Shown here: positions 1 through 9,074 of the stretch, piece after piece
How the letters are laid out: each line of letters begins with the position of its first letter
Position numbering within the stretch: the first letter of the stretch is position 1
Origin: Haemaphysalis longicornis
Lineage: Eukaryota > Arthropoda > Arachnida > Ixodida > Ixodidae
Direction: 5' to 3'
DNA length: 64,000 nt
Assembly: GCA_013339765.2 (NCBI GenBank)
Contig: CM023454.1
Location: 144,435,211-144,499,210 of the forward strand
Made by a program: the position numbers and the translations under genes
Notes under the pieces: model-generated
What the model was told of the DNA's origin: nothing
The model's input: the letters and a program-made list of their open reading frames with translations, nothing else
Database searches by the model: none

Positions 1-1145
1 AGGAACGGCCCGACATCCATCTCGTCGTCGGATGTCCGAGGGGTGCCGGACGGACCGGGCCCCCCGGACTTGGCCCCCCCTCGGGAGCCCTTCGTTTGAG
101 CCGCCACCGCCGAGGGCGTCCGGGGCACCAGAGGTGGCACGGGCGGTGCGGTGACGGTGGGAGCCGGTGCGGGGCCCGTGGTGTCCATCACCTCGGTACC
201 CTCCAACGGACTGGAGGACGGGGAGACAGAGGCGGGAGCGGCACCGGTCCCGACAGAAGTGGTTTGCACCACAACCGCTGCTGCCTCAGCAAGCGGCGTG
301 GTGCCGGGTTGGGCTGCGTGAGGCAACCCAGCGGGGGGCGGGGGCGGGACCAGGTCAGACTCGCTGAACTGGGTCCCTGTGGAAACCAGACGCCGCTCCG
401 CCCCCCGGCGCGCCGCGTCTGCGTACCTCCCCAGAGGGAAAGAGGCGAACCTCTTTCGCGCCTCTGGGAAGGTGATGTTCTCCGTGACCTTGATGTTAAT
501 TATCTTTTTTTCCATTTGGAATTTTTCACACTTGCGGGAGTACGCTGCATGCGGCCCCCCGCAGTTTACACAAGTGAGAGTTTCGGATGGGCAGTTCTCG
601 CTCGGATGGTCGTGCGCCGCGCATTTTGCACACGTCGTTCGGCCACGGCAAGAGTTCGTACCGTGCCCGAACCTCTGGCACTTAAAACAGCGCCGCGGGT
701 TCGGGATGTAGGGACGGATGGAGCAACGGATAAAACCTGCGTTTATGTATTGTGGAAGAACTGCGCGGTCGAAAGTCAGGATAATGTGTTTGGTCGGAAT
801 CTCCCTGTCGTCTCTGCGGATAGTGATGCGTCTCACGGCAGTGACGCCCTGATCCTTCAAGCCGGCAAGGAGATCCGCATCCGTTTCGTTCAGGAGGTCT
901 GTCTCGGATATCACACCCTGCGAGCTGTTGAGGCTCCGATGGGGTGTGACCCGGATGTCGAGATCAGCAAGTCTAGTCTGAGCAAGAAGCTTTGCAGACT
1001 GCTGCTTGTCATTTATTTCAATTAGGAGTTCACCAGACTTTTGTTTTTTGCACTTATACGATTTTCCTACTATGGTTTCAAGATACTTGGCAATCAAGAA
1101 GACTGACTGAGATGAAAGAGGGTGGGTTGGATTGATGGATTCCAT
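1..1145 (-). CDS. LINE ORF1 gag-like nucleic-acid-binding protein (partial)
   Basis: Reading the minus strand from an ATG at 1145, the frame stays open for about 381 codons to the window edge, so the 3' end is missing. The frame is also open upstream of the ATG to about 1258, where an 11-base G run (1248-1258, plus strand) meets an in-frame stop; a slip in that run could hide a longer N-terminus. Three zinc knuckles are visible: CFKCQRFGHGTNSC (residues 153-166, CX2CX4HX4C), a second of the same spacing (172-185) and a third, CX2CX3HX6C, at 192-206. After them comes a basic stretch and then a Pro/Ser/Thr/Ala-rich tail. This is the usual layout of ORF1 in I/Jockey/R1-type non-LTR retrotransposons, where it binds element RNA. 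A related, more decayed copy lies at 47900-49130. Family is confident; clade is inferred. Confidence 0.8.
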   Translation of the reverse strand, partial: MESINPTHPLSSQSVFLIAKYLETIVGKSYKCKKQKSGELLIEINDKQQSAKLLAQTRLADLDIRVTPHRSLNSSQGVISETDLLNETDADLLAGLKDQGVTAVRRITIRRDDREIPTKHIILTFDRAVLPQYINAGFIRCSIRPYIPNPRRCFKCQRFGHGTNSCRGRTTCAKCAAHDHPSENCPSETLTCVNCGGPHAAYSRKCEKFQMEKKIINIKVTENITFPEARKRFASFPLGRYADAARRGAERRLVSTGTQFSESDLVPPPPPAGLPHAAQPGTTPLAEAAAVVVQTTSVGTGAAPASVSPSSSPLEGTEVMDTTGPAPAPTVTAPPVPPLVPRTPSAVAAQTKGSRGGAKSGGPGPSGTPRTSDDEMDVGPF

Positions 1146-1258
1146 GACAAGAAATCGAGAAAAATTATCTGGTTCAGGAAATGTCAAAGATGGCAATGAA
1201 GGAAAAGATACTTCGGTGCGGCCCCTTTTCAGGGACCGATCACGTTTGGGGGGGGGGG

Positions 1259-1600
1259 TTTAGAGAATGCCATACATCATAGTATAGAAGCAGGGGACGG
1301 GGGTTCTTTCTTCTCAAACCTTACCCTGATAGCCTGAGAGGTCCCGGAGCTCCCTGCCTGGTAAACAGACAGGGAGCCCATCCGCCGGAGCTTGACCTGG
1401 GCTCCGACGGCCACCGTTCGTGGTTTCTAACCCTCCACCTATAAACACATCGCCACGGTTGGATCCAGCTTATGTTTGGGGGCTCGGGGTCCGCGGTATC
1501 GCCAGTACCGTCACCAAGATTGCTCAAGGTGCCCCGTGCGGGGGGGATCTGTTCAAGACGAACGAAATGTATTGCTTGTAAGTGCGATAAATTCTTACCC
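1259..1600 (-). other. Presumed 5' region of the same LINE
   Basis: This GC-rich stretch lies directly upstream of the minus-strand ORF1 and contains no coding frame I recognise. By position it should be 5' UTR and internal promoter of that LINE. No target-site duplication was found and the 5' boundary is not defined. Confidence 0.3.
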
Positions 1601-2290
1601 TGATCATTTATATTATGCCTTGAGGATACGGCAAAACAGATATGCTTTCCGTGCTCACATGTGGCATCGTGCCTTGGCCGAGAGATGGGCCGCTCACGGG
1701 TCTCGAAGAAACTCGAAAATCTCTTTTCCCTAAGCGAACGGACTCAGTGAATGTATTCTTTTGTTGCGGCCTCCAGACGCTGGCGTATGCAACGGGCGTG
1801 CAAGGACACTATCATGAAATAATTACTAGCGATAATTATTTCAGTGCCACTGTCGCAAGCTATATACGAACCATGTGTGGCTGCTACGTGACTCCCACAA
1901 TGACGATGAACCGTTTCGCAATTTCGCTTGAGGAAAGGCAACAAAACAATTGGGCACTTAAAGCACGCCATCAGCTGCTTATTTTACTTTTTTATATTTC
2001 AATGCTTTATTTTTCCTTTTTGCCCTCGAAGTGAAATCGTGCGTACGCCGTCTCCGGGCGTCGGAAAGAGAGCAAGAACAGGGAGCGTGTACGCTGCCTG
2101 GGGCACCACGCGACCTCGAAAACAACCATGAATGAGCTTTCTTTGCTATGTGTTCGGACACAAAACATGTTTAAAAACATTTTTGGAACGGGTAGCAACA
2201 GCACCAACCTGCAGAATGACTAGCTTAGGCTGTTCTGTTGCGCACTGATTATCCGAAAGCGTCATTGGTTAGTTGACCTTACGGTACACG
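1601..2290. other. No recognised gene
   Basis: Only short overlapping frames in mixed orientations are present. I see no domain, repeat unit or RNA structure that I can name. Confidence 0.4.
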
Positions 2291-2394
2291 AAACTTTAAG
2301 GTACATGAAATCGTTGCGGAGGTTGTGGCTGCAGAAAGCTGCATGGAGGTGGGACGGCTGCAGCTATAAGATAGCTAGAACTCCCCCACCTGTA

Positions 2395-2560
2395 TGGTAG
2401 GCGGCCAGCGACGGTCCGAATCAACGGCACATCGTCCCTTTCAGGCGCCGCGCGGCCAAGCCGGGCCGTCGGCGCAGGCGCGTTCTGCCAACCGCCGCCA
2501 TATTTCGCGGCCACCAGTAGGCGCCACCCGTCGCGCACGTGCGCTTCATGACGTCACGGT
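2395..2560 (-). promoter_or_regulatory. CpG-rich putative promoter
   Basis: A short CpG-dense island stands out from AT-richer surroundings. It carries a full palindromic CRE (TGACGTCA, 2549-2556), a CACGTG E-box just beside it, and a GCCGCCAT motif that reads as a YY1-type ATGGCGGC on the minus strand. That orientation suggests minus-strand transcription, and an ATG lies inside the YY1-like motif. No TATA box or confident exon is visible. It could be a host promoter or the 5' UTR of a mobile element. Confidence 0.3.
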
Positions 2561-3305
2561 GTTTACATACAGGAAGAAATTCATTGAGACTGGCTTTCGG
2601 GTTTAGGAACTGGTCTTCAAAAAGTTGCCGCTACTTCGTCACGCGTCTGCCCACTTAAGAAAGTTGTTGGCGAAGACACACACACATTCACACCACGCCC
2701 CCATCACCAGTCCACCAATAAAATCCGCACAGGGGAAGAACAAAACAAGCGAATGTTCGCACCCTCCTCAACAAATCGCCACACATACTGTCTCTGTGCC
2801 TAATGCACCGCACTGTGAATTAGTGTTCTAATTACGGTAGTGGGAACTCTTGCCGTAGGGCGGATCCTACATTTTCGTCGTATGCGTCAGTCTGCAAGAC
2901 AAGGCTGCCGCAAAAGTAAGGCGTCTTCCACAAAAGCACCACACTAACTTTGTGAGTTGGAGCCGTCCACTCATAAACATTGTAATATCTTAGGGATCAT
3001 TTATGTTAGAGTAGATGTTTGACCAGTTGAATTCTAAAGAATTGTTTCGGCTGTATATTTCGAATGGCTTTGATGTAGGGTTCAATGTTATGGGATATCT
3101 GGCGCACAGAGTCTCGGAATTGTTCTCGAGCTAGCAGTTCTTTGTGCTGTTGATACAATGAGAGAGGGCATCGTTGGTACATCAAGCCGTTCTCTTGGAC
3201 AAAAAGGTAGGTGTTGCATGTTAGAGATGTCGTCTTCTTGTTTTGCCACCTCAAGCAACTACGCAGAGTAATATCTTCACCTTGCTTTGTCTTCATCTCC
3301 TTTCT
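2561..3305. other. No firm gene; possible gypsy pol scrap
   Basis: A minus-strand frame at 3006-3311 loosely resembles the linker between RNase H and integrase in gypsy pol, which would fit the gag fragment just upstream of it on the same strand. The resemblance is weak. The remainder shows nothing recognisable. Confidence 0.2.
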
Positions 3306-3307
3306 TA

Positions 3308-4245
3308 TCACGTGGACGAATGTGAAGCCCTCGGTTGTAAGTCAGCGGCTTTGCCAACGGAAATTAGTTCGGGTGGCTTCTTCCTTCTGGCGTCTCTGTG
3401 TTGACGGCGTTGTTCACGTAGCTTCTTATTCACATACGTTTCCAGTACTTCTTGCGTGGTCGGAATAATTTGGATCTCTCGCACCTGTGATGTAACCCAG
3501 AAAAAAGGCACTAGGGAAAAAAGGATTTTGGCTTGTTTCTGGCGAATGTAAAAATTTCTGCTTACCGGCTGTTTGCGAGCACTTGAGCTAGAATTAGGAA
3601 ACGGGATTAGCCCTTCCCGGTTCATATCAAAGGTGCACGGGCTGACATTATCGGTGGTCTCCTTCAATTGACAGGTTTGAGCTTTATGCCCGGCTGTGCT
3701 ACAGTTAAAGCAATGAACTCGTCGTTCGGACATGCGGCTGCCGGGTGCATGGTGTCCGACTATGCCACCAATAAAGCAAGCTTGTAGTTCTTTTGTAGCT
3801 CCATCCGGATGACTTGAGTGCGCGATTATCCGAGTGCCCACTTTGAACCTCCCAAAGTGTTTGAAATACTACAATCCAGAAACGATCGGAAAATTCTGCC
3901 TGTTGCCTAATGGTCTGGCAGTACTTTTCTTTAATGAACACAAGTTCCTGGCTGCACCACTTCAGGAACTGCTCGGCGATCATTTTGTCGCACAGGCTCT
4001 CAAATGTTTTTGGTGTGCCCGACGTTTCGATACACCGACGAAAATATCCTGATGGGTGGGAAGCGAGCTAGTCCGGTTTCTCCATCTTTGGCCTTTGCAT
4101 GGCGGAACGTGTATTTGTAGCCCTGAGAACTGAATCGAAATTGCCGGAGAAGAGCTAATTTAACCTTCTGATAATTCAGAGAGTCCTGCGATGACGTGAG
4201 AGCGTCTTCAAACACATGCTTAGGCTAGCTGCCCATTTATCTTCC
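3308..4245 (-). pseudogene. Ty3/gypsy gag (SCAN-like capsid plus zinc knuckles), broken
   Basis: Three minus-strand frames in order (about 4215-4000, 3983-3705, 3841-3308) make up one gag-like protein interrupted by frameshifts. The first part (motif LNYQKVKLALLRQFRFSSQGY) and the next (IAEQFLKWCSQELVFIKEK) look like the SCAN-like capsid region of tick gypsy gag proteins. The end carries two CCHC knuckles. The second, CFNCSTAGHKAQTC, is intact. The first reads CFIGGIVGHHAPGS, so its second and fourth zinc ligands are lost. At least two frameshifts separate the parts. No LTR was found nearby, so this is an isolated remnant of a capsid gene. Confidence 0.65.
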
Positions 4246-6435
4246 GGCCACTGTTAGTGAGCGCCACCATCTCAAAAATTGTAAAGTAGAGTTCTAAATC
4301 GTCCCGACGGTTGTCGAAAGGCGGAATGAAATATATGAACTATTTGAAGATAGGCGCCGGGGTTGCCGCTGATGCGCTTGCTTTCGCAGCACTATAGGCT
4401 GTCCCGCAAAAATACTCTTTACCCCAGAAATCGCTACTGAGGAATCAGGAAAGATTGTTCCGTTCCCTGCAGGTCAGCACCTTTCCACATCCAACCTGAC
4501 TTTACTTATTTGACAGGACACACTTTTCTCGGCTTTGCCGCTTTTGTGGAGAGCCTCGGACTTTCAGACGCATAGTGGGCGGCTGCGACAAGTGTACTTA
4601 ATACCCCCCTAACATTCACCTTTCCAGGGAGCTTTGGGAAAGATCCTTGGCGAGCTCCCGCTTCGAAGATCAGCTGCGACTGATCAAAAGGGCTGTCGAC
4701 GCGGGCCTCATATACAGAAATCAGCGACACGACGCAACGATGCCTCTAGTGGCCACGACGCGAGACACGCGTGTTTTCAATGGGAAGAGGCTGTTTTCTT
4801 AATTTAATTAAAAATACAGGGCATAAATTCAATTTGTGAGGACGGGGAACGCTTCCAGGAATCACTGCGAAATTTGCAAAGGCCACAGCACGTTTGCGCA
4901 CGCGACATTAGTTGTTCCCACAGCGAATGAAGTTTAAACAATGGGAGCCTATGGAAGCAGCTCAATTTTGGGGTCACTTTCAGCCACCTTTCAGCTACAA
5001 AAACGCGCCCAATGACAACACAGTGGCTGAAGTCAAGTTGTGTTAACTGGTATAGCCAGAGCAGGGAATTGGCCTCCCTTGCGTGCAAACGACAAGTCAT
5101 CACGCGGAGGATAAAACATTCCAAATTGAAAATTTCTGAAACACAGTCACTGTTATCGCCTAGCAGCTACATAAACGCACTCATGATTCAGCGCTTCTGT
5201 GTGCCGATGGCTGAGCGCTTTTGCCTCAGGCTCTTCGAGTTGGTTTCATTTTACCGGAAGGGATGTGGATTCCGGACATCGCAGCTCTTTTTTTTCGATT
5301 GAACTTTGGTGCTTTAAGGGCGACTTCTTGGTGACAAACGTCAGTACATCTACTGTACCTCACTCGTCTACTTTATAAAGTTTGCCCAGATATCCTTTTA
5401 AAGGTATTTTATCTGCTTATGAGTGGTAAAAGCTTGTCGCAAAATATTTTAGCAGAGTTTCAATGTTTTTTTCTGTGTATGTAATCGTAAGGTAGCTGGC
5501 TCTGATTACTTTATTCAACCTACAGCAGTTATCAAGGAAAAGGTTCAAAAATTGCACAAAATATTAGAAGTGACAGAGGTCCCTGTGATAAATGTGCTAG
5601 GTAGCGCCATCTACGCAGTTCACGTGAACTAAAAATATCACAGTTGAGGCAAGATCCAAGAGCGGTGCTAAACAACAACTTCTGTCATGGGGTACATGCG
5701 AGAGGGACGGTATCTCTACGTTGTTTGCATATTGGCCTTTAGCTTTGACCACACAGACGGAAAACTGACGCCTGACTGACCTGACTGACGCCTGTTTTTT
5801 TATGTCCCACGTGCAGCGAAGGCGCGCATGCTACAATAGGTGCTGCGATCGCAATTTTCTTTTAGAGCAGTAAACAATCGTGACAAGTGACAATATTAAA
5901 GGGAAGTAATGGTTAAATATCCTAACCACCTGCGCTAATGGAAAAAAAAATGGTCCCCATCCCGCTCTACGAACGTGAATATCCAGCTAAGCTGTAATCA
6001 AACACCACACATGCTGTTGGGAGTATGTTTTATTAAAACTTTAGAGTAATGGTAGGAATAATCGCTTTGGGACCGCTGTGGTAGACCGTGATTGGTTCCG
6101 CGACCATTTAGGCTACATTCTTATGCAACCGGGAAACACACGCTGGGTGAAGGAACGTGCTCCCATTGCCGCAGGCGTGGTTATAAACCATTGTGCGGTT
6201 TGCACTTCACACGAGAGTTTTGAATGAGATCAAACGACTGTTTCTAAAGCAGCTGCAACCTAACCTCTACCGGCAACGCGTGCAAGGGTGTTCCCATTGT
6301 TCACAGGACCTTATCATCTGTCATATGCGGTTTGATGCTCATTGAAACGAATTTTAAAACATCGTCGTCGTCGGACTGCGGGGTGCATAGTTATGTTTAA
6401 TTACTTGGTACGTTCACGTACCCCTCCCCATTTTA
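4246..6435. other. No recognised gene (about 2.2 kb)
   Basis: Frames here are short and without recognisable domains in either direction. There is mild low complexity (A- and T-runs) but no clear repeat boundary, RNA gene or coding exon. It may be old unannotated repeat or host intergenic or intronic DNA. Confidence 0.4.
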
Positions 6436-6439
6436 ACTG

Positions 6440-6520
6440 ATTCGACCGTGTCGGAATGCCACAATCGTATTGACGTCGCCTACATATCACGAGAGACCCA
6501 GGTTCGAATCCGAACACGGC
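6440..6520 (+). repeat. tRNA-derived SINE-like head
   Basis: The stretch holds a near-consensus pol III B box (GGTTCGAATCC at about 6502) and a possible acceptor stem pairing (CCGTGT near 6446 with ACACGG near 6516). The D arm and anticodon arm do not fold as a tRNA, so this is a tRNA-like SINE head or tRNA pseudogene rather than a working tRNA gene. Confidence 0.35.
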
Positions 6521-7493
6521 CTCACACTACCATCACCATAGCCAGTGAAAGTTGGCTTTCCTACAGTGCGTTTTGTGGTTACGCCACGACATTTTCCCAC
6601 CAACAAGAAGTATACAGCTTTGTTGTAAAAAGACCGAAGGTTCGTCGAGGAAGGACCAGACTTGCCGTGGGAGCTTGTTGGAGGTAAGCCTTTCGTTTGC
6701 ATTAGATTTATTTTCAATTACGGATGCCCTGCAGCTAGTATTGCCTTGTAGTGCTCTTTCTCCCTCTTCCTCTTTTTTTGACACGTGCGCGAAAGCTTGT
6801 TCAGCCGCGTGCGACGTATCGTCGTCTGCGGATCATCCTGGTTCCACGTGTGAAGTGTTGCGTCCACGCACACCAGACGTAATCGAATTACAGTTATCGA
6901 GCCGCTGGCAGTTTGTGCCTACTCAAGTTCTTATCATACAAGGGGCCGGATTTTATAAACTGGCGGCTGTCTTTGGGAATAATGGGGCCTTGGCGGTAGA
7001 AATGCGTGTTTTTGTAGGTTTAGGAGTCCTGTGATCGTAGACAGCCGAAAAAAAATAGCGCCGCTCCTGACGAGAAGCAAAACGACAGCTCGAAGCGACG
7101 CGACACTGGGCGCAAAAAAAGAAAGAAAAGAAAAACAGAGAGCCATTTTGACGAAGACGAAACGACAAGGAACGCGACGGTGTCGTTTCGAGTCGCTGTT
7201 ATTTGCCTTTGTAAATATACCTACAACATTTCGTATTTTATTGCTGAGCTTCTCGGTGCTTTCATCTACTTTGCGTGCGAACTGAAGCTACTGAATTTAT
7301 CGTCGGTAGACGGAGATATCGCAGTCCTAAGCGCTATCGGCATGCTTTCTGTTAGCGCGGGAGAATTGAAAAGCAGGCTCTGGTGGTTTAACGAAGAGCC
7401 ATTATAGCTGTGCTTGAAACATGATCATCTTCCCCAAACATACGTTATTGGCATGCTATAATTGATCATTTCCAGAAGCAAACACCCCATTGT
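6521..7493. other. No recognised gene
   Basis: Overlapping frames in several directions with A-rich runs around 7050-7130. I recognise no domain. It is the left flank of the LINE at 7494. Confidence 0.4.
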
Positions 7494-8102
7494 GGGCAGT
7501 GGAACGGAGCGGCCGCCACAATGGTCTCATCCAACCACTTTTTGCTTTTCGTCCAGTTATTCGCAGTCATCAGCACGAGCTCGCCGGTCTGCGTTGAACC
7601 ACATGCGCCTGGCACGCCACACGGCACGTGCCCTCGCCTGCCCGAACCGAGCCGCTGTTGCCCGGTGCCACTTCAACCTGCCGTTCCGGTAACCCCTCAA
7701 GCTGCCATCAAGCCAACCGCATCGACATCGTCAAGCCACCCAGAAAGCTACAAATACAGCCAGCCTTGCACCGCGCACCTCAGTGGGCAGTGGAACGGAG
7801 CGGCCGCCACAATGGTCTCATCCAACCACTTTTTGCTTTTCGTCCAGTTATTCGCAGTCATCAGCACGAGCTCGCCGGTCTGCGTGGAACCACATGCGCC
7901 TGGCACGCCACACGGCACGTGCCCTCGCCTGCCCGAACCGAGCCGTTGTTGCCCGGTGCCACTTCAACCTCCCGTTCCGGTAACCCCTCAAGCTGCCATC
8001 AAGCCAACCGCATCGACATCGTCAAGCCACCCAGAAAGCTACAAATACAGCCAGCCTTGCACCGCGCACCTCAGTGGGCAGTGGAACGGAGCGGCCGCCA
8101 CA
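7494..8102 (+). repeat. Tandem 291-bp 5' promoter monomers
   Basis: Two complete units and the start of a third follow each other, with the same ATG at 7521, 7812 and 8103, exactly 291 bp apart. The first two units differ at about three positions. Each ATG sits in a GCCGCCACAATGG context, a near-ideal Kozak site, and each unit has an AT-rich ACAAATAC box about 55-60 bases before the next ATG. Known LINEs, such as mouse L1, use tandem 5' monomers as promoters; I infer the same here. Because 291 is a multiple of three and the units have no stop, they read straight into ORF1. Confidence 0.85.
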
Positions 8103-9074
8103 ATGGTCTCATCCAACCACTTTTTGCTTTTCGTCCAGGTTGGTCCCTCCCAAGATTATAACGCTAAGCGATCTAGTAACTATTGTCTGCTGCTCCTTCC
8201 ATGCCCACATGTGTTGCTTGATATAATCGCAGATTGTTTTCTCGTTGTAAAGGAACTTCTTCTTTGCGGGGATATAGAACAGAACCCTGGTCCGAATAGC
8301 GAAGTATTAGCCGCCATCAGCAAACTAACCGCACACTTGGATGAGCGTCATGACAACTTGCAGAAGTCTATTAACGATGTTAAAGAAAACCAGTTGCTAC
8401 TTGATTCCAAAGTAACAGATTTAACCGCTCGACTAACTGTACTTGAACAGAAGGTTACTTCCCTCGAGAGCGTTCCAGACGATACACAGATGCAAGGTCT
8501 CGTAACGGCTGCCGTGCGACACGAAAGTGCCGCTCTCAGTTCACGGCTTGATGACTTCGAGGATCGCTCTCGTAGGGATAACCTAATTTTTTATGGGCTA
8601 TTAGATTCTGTCTCAGAAACCTGGGCTGAGTCTGAGCTAAAAGTCCGTGAAATCCTGTCTGCGTCCCTTAAACTGGAACTTCCTAATGAAGCCATCTCCC
8701 GTGCACACAGGATTGGAACCTTTGTGCAGAACAAATGTCGACCTGTCATTGTTCGTTTTAGTTCTTTCAAAACAAGAGAAGGTGTCTTTGCTAAGAAATC
8801 TATGCTTCGTAGCACCCCCGTGTCAGTTAGCGAAGATTTCTGCAAGGCCACGCGCAACATCCAGAAAAAGCTTTTAAATTTCGCGAAAACCACTGGGCAG
8901 CCATATTACCTCAAGTATAACAAGATAGTAATTAACAAGAAAGCCTACGTTTATTGTCCGGTCACCGATCGTGTAACTGAGGCTGGGCCTATTTATGATA
9001 ACCCCGTACACGTTGCCCCCCAAGCAACAAACTCAGAAAGCGCAGGGACCAGCGCTCCTCCTTCACCACGATAG
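7521..9074 (+). CDS. LINE ORF1 protein with repeated N-terminus and 2A peptide
   Basis: 517 codons if the first ATG is used. Residues 1-97 and 98-194 are near-identical translated promoter monomers (each starting MVSSNHFLLFVQ), so the functional start is probably the third ATG at 8103. From there the chain has a hydrophobic leader, a 2A motif GDIEQNPGP (residues 250-258), a coiled coil (about 262-330), and an RRM-like and C-terminal region typical of LINE ORF1 proteins (EDRSRRDNLIFYG near 350; AHRIG). ORF1 proteins of this type bind element RNA. The 2A predicts that the leader is released as a separate peptide. The frame is fully open, which is unusual next to a broken ORF2. Confidence 0.8.
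   Translation: MVSSNHFLLFVQLFAVISTSSPVCVEPHAPGTPHGTCPRLPEPSRCCPVPLQPAVPVTPQAAIKPTASTSSSHPESYKYSQPCTAHLSGQWNGAAATMVSSNHFLLFVQLFAVISTSSPVCVEPHAPGTPHGTCPRLPEPSRCCPVPLQPPVPVTPQAAIKPTASTSSSHPESYKYSQPCTAHLSGQWNGAAATMVSSNHFLLFVQVGPSQDYNAKRSSNYCLLLLPCPHVLLDIIADCFLVVKELLLCGDIEQNPGPNSEVLAAISKLTAHLDERHDNLQKSINDVKENQLLLDSKVTDLTARLTVLEQKVTSLESVPDDTQMQGLVTAAVRHESAALSSRLDDFEDRSRRDNLIFYGLLDSVSETWAESELKVREILSASLKLELPNEAISRAHRIGTFVQNKCRPVIVRFSSFKTREGVFAKKSMLRSTPVSVSEDFCKATRNIQKKLLNFAKTTGQPYYLKYNKIVINKKAYVYCPVTDRVTEAGPIYDNPVHVAPQATNSESAGTSAPPSPR
8268..8294 (+). other. 2A ribosome-skipping motif in ORF1
   Basis: The codons spell GDIEQNPGP, a match to the DxExNPGP core of 2A peptides, preceded by LLLC. Ribosomes fail to form the last Gly-Pro bond at such motifs, giving two products from one frame. 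2A-like sequences are already known in ORF1 of some non-LTR retrotransposons. The segment before the motif is strongly hydrophobic, like the signal-type leaders reported with such 2As. Confidence 0.8.

Noticed and set aside
96..1025. A 309-codon plus-strand frame
   Set aside because: It is the antisense shadow of the gag-like ORF with three zinc knuckles on the minus strand; its own residues have no domain.
7494..8102. Tandem repeats as a CRISPR array
   Set aside because: Only two and a part units of 291 bp, no short repeat-spacer pattern, and they belong to a eukaryotic LINE.
7628..8161. A 177-codon frame with internal repeats
   Set aside because: A shifted-frame shadow of the promoter monomers. 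The frame used by ORF1 carries the Kozak ATGs and the 2A.
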